5,719 nucleotides of DNA from Chitinophagaceae bacterium. Lineage in GTDB: Bacteria > Bacteroidota > Bacteroidia > Chitinophagales > Chitinophagaceae. Shown one piece after another: positions 1 to 4,284 of this stretch (the first letter of the stretch is position 1; each line of letters begins with the position of its first letter). The stretch covers positions 1 to 5,719 of the forward strand of contig CANCKV010000254.1 in assembly GCA_947378615.1 (NCBI GenBank), read 5' to 3'. The notes below the pieces were generated by a model. The model had not been told where the DNA came from. It did no database searches and worked only from the letters and a program-made list of their open reading frames with translations. A program made the translations under genes and the position numbers.

Positions 1-808
1 CTCCTTCGTCAAAAGGGGCTTCAGCCATTTTCGCCCTTTCTTCTTTCGATGATTCTATCACGTCATCATAAAATCCTGGTATAATAATATGGTTATTTTC
101 ATCATGACAAGAAGCAATCATCTTCGCCAAAATGGTAGCAGGATTGGCAACGGCACCACCGTATACCCCACTATGTAAATCCCGGTTAGGTCCTATTACT
201 TCCACTTCAATATAGCTAAGTCCACGAACCCCCACATCTATTGAAGGATTTTCCATACTTAGCATCGAAGTATCGCTTATCAGGATTACATCTGCCTTTA
301 AAAGTTCCTTATTATTTTTTACAAAAGTGGCAAGATTTGGACTGCCAATCTCCTCTTCACCTTCAATGATAAATTTAACATTATTAGTAAGGGTATTAGT
401 TCTTACCATTGTTTCAAAAGCCTTGACGTGCATATAAACTTGCCCTTTATCATCACAAGCACCTCTTGCGAATATTTTACCATCAACTATTGTGGGCTCA
501 AAGGGAGCGCTCTTCCAAAGATTAAGTGGGTCGGCTGGTTGCACATCATAGTGACCATACACAAGCACAGTAGGCTTAGAAGGGTCAATTATTTTTTCTG
601 CAAAAACTACAGGATGCCCCTCAGTAGGATAAATCTCTACTTTATCTGCTCCAGCTTCGATTAATCTTTGCTTTACAGCTTCTGCACAGAGTAACATATC
701 GGGCTGATGTTCCGATTTAGCACTGATACTTGGGATGCGTAATAAAGCCAAAAGCTCTTCTAAAAAGCGTTCTTTATTTTCTTGTTGATAATTTTTCCAA
801 ACTTCCAT
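1..808 (-). CDS. M20-family metallodipeptidase, N-terminal part (cut by window edge)
   Basis: Zinc-dependent exopeptidase of peptidase family M20 (carnosinase/CNDP-like dipeptidase branch), expected to cleave dipeptides or N-terminal residues, probably in the cytoplasm because no signal peptide is seen. The 269 visible residues start at the ATG complementary to 806-808 (MEVWKNYQQENKERF). Family landmarks appear in order: YGHYDVQP (84-91) with metal ligand H86 and D88; RGACDDKGQ (115-123) with the bridging aspartate D119; EGEEEIGS (149-156) with the catalytic/ligand glutamates E152-E153; SDTSM with D179; and DLHSGVYGG (210-218), whose H212 belongs to the dimerisation (lid) domain that reaches into the partner's active site. 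The rest of the lid and the last C-terminal metal-binding histidine lie beyond the left edge; the family is usually about 450-460 residues. The upstream DNA is A-rich (AAAGAAAAGAATT) with no clear Shine-Dalgarno site. It is divergent from the lipoprotein gene across 111 bases. The family is secure; the exact substrate cannot be read from sequence. Confidence 0.93.
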   Translation of the reverse strand, partial: MEVWKNYQQENKERFLEELLALLRIPSISAKSEHQPDMLLCAEAVKQRLIEAGADKVEIYPTEGHPVVFAEKIIDPSKPTVLVYGHYDVQPADPLNLWKSAPFEPTIVDGKIFARGACDDKGQVYMHVKAFETMVRTNTLTNNVKFIIEGEEEIGSPNLATFVKNNKELLKADVILISDTSMLSMENPSIDVGVRGLSYIEVEVIGPNRDLHSGVYGGAVANPATILAKMIASCHDENNHIIIPGFYDDVIESSKEERAKMAEAPFDEG

Positions 809-854
809 AATTCTTTTCTTTTATTATTTAAAAGGAACTGATATTTGTAACCTA

Positions 855-882
855 TTTGAGGCAGCGAATTTAATTAGTTATG
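855..882 (+). promoter_or_regulatory. candidate Bacteroidota-type promoter for the lipoprotein gene
   Basis: TTTG at 855-858 (-33-like), a 16-base spacer and TAGTTATG at 875-882 resemble the Bacteroidota consensus TTTG / TAnnTTTG. The -7 box has one mismatch and the spacer is slightly short. Transcription would begin near 889, about 30 bases before the ATG at 920. A perfect 6-base inverted repeat (GAGGCA 858-863, TGCCTC 881-886) overlaps both boxes. This is a pattern match only. Confidence 0.3.
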
Positions 883-919
883 CCTCTTAAATCTTTAAAA
901 CAAATAAATAAATCAACAA

Positions 920-1834
920 ATGAAAAAAGTATTAACAGTTGTAATGCTTGTTGCAGCATTTTTTAGCTGTAAAAAGAGCGATACACCGACACCTTCTGTG
1001 TTACCTGCCCCTTCAAATCTTTCAGTTCAATTAATAAATAACAAGGCATCTCTAAATTGGACAAACCACTCAAGTTCTTACGTTGGGATTAAAGTTGAAA
1101 GAAAGTTAGGAACAGGTGCATTTTCTTTACTAGTTTCATTAAATGGAAGTACATTGTCTTATACCGACTCGACCGTAAAGGCAGATTCAGTATATACTTA
1201 CAGAGTTTATGGATATAATAATTCAGATAATTCGGCCTACTCAAATGAAGTTTATATCGCCCCTGTAACACTACTCAATACTGGAAGTAATTGGAGATAC
1301 GCCTTTGCAACTGGTACAGATTCAGCAACTGCTCAAAGGGATACATTTACCTTAACGGTATTAAGTTATGACTCTATAATTCAAGGCAATCATTATAAGA
1401 TTCTCGGGGATAGTTTGAATAAGTACAATCTTTTCTTTAGAAGTGTAGGTGACACTGATTTTAGAAGAGGTTTATTTTCTACCATTAAAGGAGGATTGAT
1501 ACCTGATATTGAAGAGAAATTTTATATTGAAAATAAACCAGTAGGTGCATCTTGGGTTTTACCTATTGATATCACAATTGCAGGAGTTGGAAAAGTCAAT
1601 GCTACAAACAACTATTCAATTGCAAGCCTAACAGACACTTTAACTATTAACAATATATTCTATTCTAACGTATCCCATGTCCATTTAAATGTTACAGCAT
1701 TTGGTGGTACTGTAGGAGGGGGCGATTTTTATTATGCCCAAGGATTTGGAGCTTTGAAATATGTATTTTCTGTTAATTATTTTGGTGTTAAGGTTTATCA
1801 AAGTGAAACGTTGCTTTCCTCACATTTAAAGTAA
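920..1834 (+). CDS. lipoprotein with one fibronectin type III domain, function unknown
   Basis: A 304-residue exported lipoprotein that I cannot assign to a named function. Residues 1-17 form a type II signal peptide: MKK, a hydrophobic stretch, then FFSC with C17 as the lipidated cysteine. KKSDTPTP follows, a start very common in Bacteroidota lipoproteins. A Pro/Ser/Thr linker leads into a fibronectin type III fold at about 31-114, recognised by PSNLSVQ, the core Trp in LNWTN (45-49), the YTYRVYGYN strand (92-100) and YSNEVYIAP (107-115). The remaining 190 residues look beta-rich. They begin with GSNWRYAF (122-129) and end with YYAQGFGALKY (271-281). These resemble the 'GS.W.Y' and 'Y..G.G.ik' bookends of many uncharacterised Bacteroidota lipoproteins; that resemblance is from memory, not a search. 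The protein probably sits in the outer membrane or faces the periplasm. No Shine-Dalgarno site precedes the ATG, only A-rich DNA. The gene is a single unit between a divergent gene and a strong terminator. Confidence 0.88.
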   Translation: MKKVLTVVMLVAAFFSCKKSDTPTPSVLPAPSNLSVQLINNKASLNWTNHSSSYVGIKVERKLGTGAFSLLVSLNGSTLSYTDSTVKADSVYTYRVYGYNNSDNSAYSNEVYIAPVTLLNTGSNWRYAFATGTDSATAQRDTFTLTVLSYDSIIQGNHYKILGDSLNKYNLFFRSVGDTDFRRGLFSTIKGGLIPDIEEKFYIENKPVGASWVLPIDITIAGVGKVNATNNYSIASLTDTLTINNIFYSNVSHVHLNVTAFGGTVGGGDFYYAQGFGALKYVFSVNYFGVKVYQSETLLSSHLK

Positions 1835-1855
1835 GACACAACGTATAGTTTAAAT

Positions 1856-1899
1856 AAAAAAGGTGCAGTTAATATTAATTATTAGCTGCACCTTTTTTT
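1856..1899. terminator. bidirectional intrinsic terminator between convergent genes
   Basis: A-run 1856-1861, GGTGCAG (1862-1868), CTGCACC (1886-1892) and T-run 1893-1899. The 7-bp GC-containing stem continues inward through a G-T wobble and five A-T pairs (1869-1874 with 1880-1885), leaving a 5-base loop. The T-run serves the lipoprotein gene ending at 1834. The A-run becomes a U-run for the methyltransferase gene arriving from the right, which ends at 1926. This is the clearest terminator in the window. Confidence 0.93.
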
Positions 1900-1914
1900 C
1901 ATAAAACAAACATA

Positions 1915-1959
1915 CTCTTTCCCTCTTATCCTTCTTGCCTCTTATCCTCTTTCCCTATC
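1915..1959. repeat. C/T-rich degenerate tandem repeat, three units, overlapping a gene 3' end
   Basis: Three adjacent units read on the plus strand: CTCTTTCCCTCTTATC (1915-1930), CTTCTTGCCTCTTATC (1931-1946) and CTCTTTCCCTATC (1947-1959). The first two agree at 13 of 16 positions; the third equals the first with CTT removed. On the minus strand the repeat encodes the last residues of the methyltransferase (about IGKEDKRQEG) and its TAA stop. A 13-base word (CCTCTTTCCCTAT, 1946-1958) recurs exactly at 3192-3204, beside the next gene's stop codon. Confidence 0.75.
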
Positions 1960-3122
1960 AAATCTCTCTTTGTACCTGCATATAGTTCATATTCAAGTAG
2001 CCTACAATCTATAGTGGCATTGAAAAACTCAATTCTTCTACTCGTCTTTAAACGAATCTTCTTGGCAAGTTCTAGGTTTCCTGTGAAAATGTATCCCTTA
2101 TATCCCCTACACTTATTCTTGAAGAAATCTCCAATTCTTGCATACACCAATTCAAGTTCGGCTTCTACACCTAGCCTTTCCCCATATTCAGGATTCAACA
2201 TCACTACACCATTAGTTGCTTCAGGAATAGTAGTCCGCTCAAAGTCGCAAGTAGCAAACTCTATCAGATGTGCAACACCTGCAGCTTCAGCATTAGTTTT
2301 AGCTGTAGTAACAGCTGCACTACTAATATCTGTCGCTATGATTTTTAATCCAGCAGGCTGCTTGATTAAACCCTCCAATCCTTTTCTTTCTGCTGTATAG
2401 AAGGCCGGGTCATATCCCTGTAAGTGCATAAAAGCATACTGACTACGCAACAATCCGGGCGTTCTATTAGTTGCAATCAACGCTGCTTCAATAGCTAATG
2501 TTCCTGAACCACACATCGGATTAATAAAAGGCCCTTCCTTATCCCATCGTGTTGAAAGGATAGATGCTGCAGCCAAAGCCTCCAACATCGGTGCCTTGCC
2601 GGGAAGTTTACGATACCCATGTTTAGTCAGTGTTTCACCCGATGTATCAATGAAAATTTCTGCTTCGTTGTATTTCCAAAAAAGATTAAATACTACACCC
2701 TTTAATTCTGAACCTGTAGAAGGCCGTTGATTCGTCTTGTTTCGCATATAATCAACTATTGCATCCTTTACCCGAAGATTGGCAAACAAGCCATTGCTGA
2801 TTGTTGGATTTGATACATTACTCGTAACTGAAAAATAACCATCAGGAGCTATCAGTTCTTCCCAATGAATAGATATTAATTCATTATATAATTCATCAGG
2901 ATTATTACAGGGAAATGATTTTAGAGAATACATTACTTGACTTGCGCAACGTAAATGCAGGTTCAAACGGATACAATCTTTTACAGTACCAATTAATGTT
3001 ACGGAAGTTTGTCCCGCATGTTCCACTTCATACCCTAAGGCAATTAACTCGGATTGTAATGCAGGGGACAACCATTTATGGCAAGTAATGACAATGCGAC
3101 TCTTTGTAGTAAATATTTGCAT
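1926..3122 (-). CDS. rlmL: THUMP-domain 23S rRNA (guanine-N2)-methyltransferase, RlmL-like
   Basis: SAM-dependent RNA methyltransferase of 398 residues, matching the N-terminal (RlmL) half of the fused E. coli RlmKL, which makes m2G2445 in 23S rRNA. An N-terminal ferredoxin-like region and a THUMP RNA-binding domain cover roughly 1-160 (LHLRCASQVMYSLKSF at 55-70). A Rossmann-fold methyltransferase follows: HGYRKLPGKAP (168-178), the SAM-binding motif I NPMCGSGTL (201-209), a TDIS acidic loop (264-267) and the catalytic motif IV LNPEYGERLG (309-318). Motif I starts with N where E. coli has D, and motif IV reads NPEY rather than NPPY. Both sit in an otherwise intact protein. The ATG at 3122 is the only plausible start: an in-frame TGA lies 33 bases upstream with no start codon between. 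No ribosome-binding site is visible, but a perfect TAnnTTTG box sits 5 bases upstream, suggesting a near-leaderless mRNA. The last ten or so residues come from the C/T-rich repeat. The guanine target is inferred from family. Confidence 0.93.
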   Translation of the reverse strand: MQIFTTKSRIVITCHKWLSPALQSELIALGYEVEHAGQTSVTLIGTVKDCIRLNLHLRCASQVMYSLKSFPCNNPDELYNELISIHWEELIAPDGYFSVTSNVSNPTISNGLFANLRVKDAIVDYMRNKTNQRPSTGSELKGVVFNLFWKYNEAEIFIDTSGETLTKHGYRKLPGKAPMLEALAAASILSTRWDKEGPFINPMCGSGTLAIEAALIATNRTPGLLRSQYAFMHLQGYDPAFYTAERKGLEGLIKQPAGLKIIATDISSAAVTTAKTNAEAAGVAHLIEFATCDFERTTIPEATNGVVMLNPEYGERLGVEAELELVYARIGDFFKNKCRGYKGYIFTGNLELAKKIRLKTSRRIEFFNATIDCRLLEYELYAGTKRDLIGKEDKRQEG

Positions 3123-3127
3123 AGCCG

Positions 3128-3156
3128 CAAACTTATGGAATGATAAAGGAAATCAA
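3128..3156 (-). promoter_or_regulatory. promoter of the RlmL-like gene, predicting a leaderless mRNA
   Basis: On the minus strand, TTG (complement of 3154-3156), an 18-base spacer and TAAGTTTG (complement of 3128-3135) fit the Bacteroidota -33/-7 consensus, with all six specified -7 bases correct. Only five bases separate the -7 box from the ATG. Since Bacteroidota transcription usually begins about 5-8 bases past this box, the transcript should start at or next to the start codon. Confidence 0.5.
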
Positions 3157-3190
3157 CGAAAAAATGATAAACTCCTCAGAACTCATCACT

Positions 3191-3240
3191 CCCTCTTTCC
3201 CTATTTCCCTATCTCCTCTTCCCCTATTTCCCCCCTTTCC
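3191..3240. repeat. C/T-rich degenerate repeat across the stop codon of the RluA-type gene
   Basis: A nearly pure pyrimidine tract on the plus strand built from variants of one word: CCTCTTTCCCTAT (3192-3204), TTCCCTATC (3205-3213), CCTCTTCCCCTAT (3214-3226) and TTTCCCCCC (3227-3235). On the minus strand it encodes the KGGK end and the TAG stop of the pseudouridine synthase, and fills about a third of the 101-base gap before the RlmL-like gene. It shares 13 exact bases with the repeat at 1915-1959. I see no hairpin here, so it is not an obvious intrinsic terminator. Confidence 0.7.
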
Positions 3241-3940
3241 ACTTCCTCAATTGCTGCAATAAGGCTGTCAGGTCTTTAGGTAAAGGAGCTTCAAGAATAT
3301 ATTCCTGTTCATTAAAGACAAACTGTAGTCGATAAGAATGTAAGCCAAGCCTAGAAAGAATCGGCCGTTCTTCCTCTTCTTTTTTTGCCAAATTATATCG
3401 TTTCTTCAAAGCAGAAATAAGTACAGGTTTGCCATCACCATAAATGGCATCACATGCAATGCTGTTTCCTAAGTGTTTGGTATGCAATCGAATTTGATGT
3501 GTCCGTCCTGTATGAATCTGAAACTGTACCCACGAATAAATCCTGAAATCTTCCAACACTTCATAATCTGTAAGCGAGGGTTTCCCCTTCACATTAATTA
3601 CCATAGAACCATTCTTTGCAGGATGTTCCATAATAGCCGCATCAATGCTTCCACTTTGGTTAATGAGCGTGCCATTCACCAATCCTAGATAGAATTTCTT
3701 GACCTCACGCCCTTCAAACAATTGAGATAATTGCTTATGACTATCTTCATCTTTGGCAAATACTATGATACCGCTTGTTTCTTTGTCAAGGCGGTGAACG
3801 GTAAATATGTTGCCATATTTCTCCATCAAAATGTCTTTTAGAGAGCGTTCACTCTGCATCCTATCAGGAATAGAAAGCATTCCTGCCGGTTTGTTAATCA
3901 CCACAAACCAATCATTTTCTACTAATATATCAAGCTTCAT
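3224..3940 (-). CDS. RluA-family pseudouridine synthase (no S4 domain)
   Basis: Converts uridine to pseudouridine in structured RNA, most likely ribosomal RNA, in the cytoplasm. At 238 residues it is close to the compact RluA/TruC form and begins directly with the catalytic domain (VVINKPAGMLSIPD, 13-26), so there is no N-terminal S4 RNA-binding domain. Motif II is intact as HRLDKETSGIIVFAK (49-63), with catalytic D52. HTGRTHQIRLH (143-153) and CDAIYGDG (163-170) are the conserved C-terminal motifs, and LGLHSYRL (198-205) is the usual late strand. The ATG at 3940 is preceded by AAGAAG about 10 bases upstream. The C-terminus (WKGGK) and its TAG stop lie inside a pyrimidine-rich repeat. The gene follows the S4-type synthase on the same strand across 344 non-coding bases, and precedes the RlmL-like gene by 101. 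The family is certain; the target uridine and whether the substrate is rRNA or tRNA are not, so no symbol is given. Confidence 0.94.
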   Translation of the reverse strand: MKLDILVENDWFVVINKPAGMLSIPDRMQSERSLKDILMEKYGNIFTVHRLDKETSGIIVFAKDEDSHKQLSQLFEGREVKKFYLGLVNGTLINQSGSIDAAIMEHPAKNGSMVINVKGKPSLTDYEVLEDFRIYSWVQFQIHTGRTHQIRLHTKHLGNSIACDAIYGDGKPVLISALKKRYNLAKKEEEERPILSRLGLHSYRLQFVFNEQEYILEAPLPKDLTALLQQLRKWKGGK

Positions 3941-3970
3941 TTTGTCTATTCTTCTTAAAATAAAAGGGGT

Positions 3971-4016
3971 TTAACACAAAGCAAACAAAGTAAAAACAAG
4001 GGACACAAAGGGTTTA
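3971..4016. repeat. CACAAAG word repeat, left arm of an imperfect inverted pair
   Basis: Contains CACAAAG at 3975-3981, ACAAAG at 3985-3990, ACAAGG at 3996-4001 and CACAAAG at 4004-4010, so the shared CAAAG/CAAG cores end about every 9-10 bases. The reverse complement of 4248-4280 gives the same order of words: TTTAnCACAAAG, then AAACAA, GGGA and CACAAAG. The left arm carries about 11 extra bases in the middle, as if one unit had been duplicated. Confidence 0.6.
3977..4009 (-). promoter_or_regulatory. possible promoter of the RluA-type gene, inside the CACAAAG repeat
   Basis: On the minus strand TTTG (complement of 4006-4009), a 21-base spacer and TTGCTTTG (complement of 3977-3984) resemble TTTG / TAnnTTTG with one -7 mismatch. 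Transcription would start near 3970, about 30 bases before the ATG. The repeat's own CTTTG words supply both boxes, so the match may simply reflect the repeat. Confidence 0.25.
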
Positions 4017-4155
4017 ATAAAAGTTTTGCATCAGCACTAGAGTAACTTATTAATCCTTTGATATTACTATATAACTGCAATTGAGAAAAGAGTTTAAAAA
4101 TGCTACGAAGTAGGATTCCTTTGTGACCTTCTTCTCAAAATAACATCGAAAAAAA

Positions 4156-4200
4156 CTATGCCTTTCTATGTGGCTATGTGACTATGTGGTAGCCTTTTTT
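4156..4200. repeat. CTATGTGR octamer triplet followed by a T-run
   Basis: CTATGTGG (4166-4173), CTATGTGA (4174-4181) and CTATGTGG (4182-4189) are directly adjacent, with a partial CTATG at 4156-4160. GGCTA (4172-4176) can pair with TAGCC (4190-4194), and TTTTTT follows at 4195-4200. That gives a weak terminator-like shape for plus-strand transcripts, although no plus-strand gene lies upstream. Confidence 0.6.
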
Positions 4201-4247
4201 CTTATCTCAATGTTATATAAATAGAAATATGCACCCATTCATTTAAT

Positions 4248-4280
4248 CTTTGTGAATTCCCTTGTTTTCTTTGTGGTAAA
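4248..4280. repeat. CTTTGTG word repeat, right arm of an imperfect inverted pair
   Basis: CTTTGTG (4248-4254), CCCTTGTTTT (4259-4268) and CTTTGTGGTAAA (4269-4280). The reverse complement matches the word order of 3971-4016. It begins only four bases past the TAA stop of the S4-type pseudouridine synthase, so it would form the start of that gene's 3' untranslated region. Confidence 0.6.
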
Positions 4281-4284
4281 GTTC

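Larger units (their letters stand above)
3941..4284. other. 344-base non-coding gap rich in short repeated words
   Basis: No convincing ORF or RNA gene. From left to right it holds: the leader and a possible promoter of the RluA-type gene; a CACAAAG-rich block (3971-4016); a featureless AT-rich stretch (4017-4080); a region bracketed by TTGAGAA (4081-4087) and TTCTCAA (4132-4138) with a tiny CTAC-GAA-GTAG hairpin (4103-4113) and a lone CCTTTGTGACCTT (4118-4130); a CTATGTGR triplet (4166-4189) ending in a T-run; another quiet stretch (4201-4240); and a CTTTGTG block (4248-4280) that is the inverted counterpart of the first. No clear terminator follows the S4-type synthase, which ends at 4285. 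Confidence 0.7.

Noticed and set aside
428..664. 78-residue open frame on the plus strand
   Set aside because: It lies opposite the M20 dipeptidase metal-binding motifs, which are unmistakable on the minus strand.
2014..2400. 128-residue open frame on the plus strand inside the methyltransferase gene
   Set aside because: Antisense shadow of the conserved methyltransferase domain, with no ribosome-binding site and no recognisable motif.
1926..3122. NPEY in place of NPPY as a sign of a dead or pseudogenised methyltransferase
   Set aside because: The frame is full length, both domains are intact, and the surrounding GERLG and CGSGT motifs are kept, which points to an active variant.
4172..4200. 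Intrinsic terminator formed by GGCTA/TAGCC plus T-run
   Set aside because: The stem has only five pairs and a 13-base loop. No plus-strand gene feeds it, so it is kept only as a remark within the octamer repeat.
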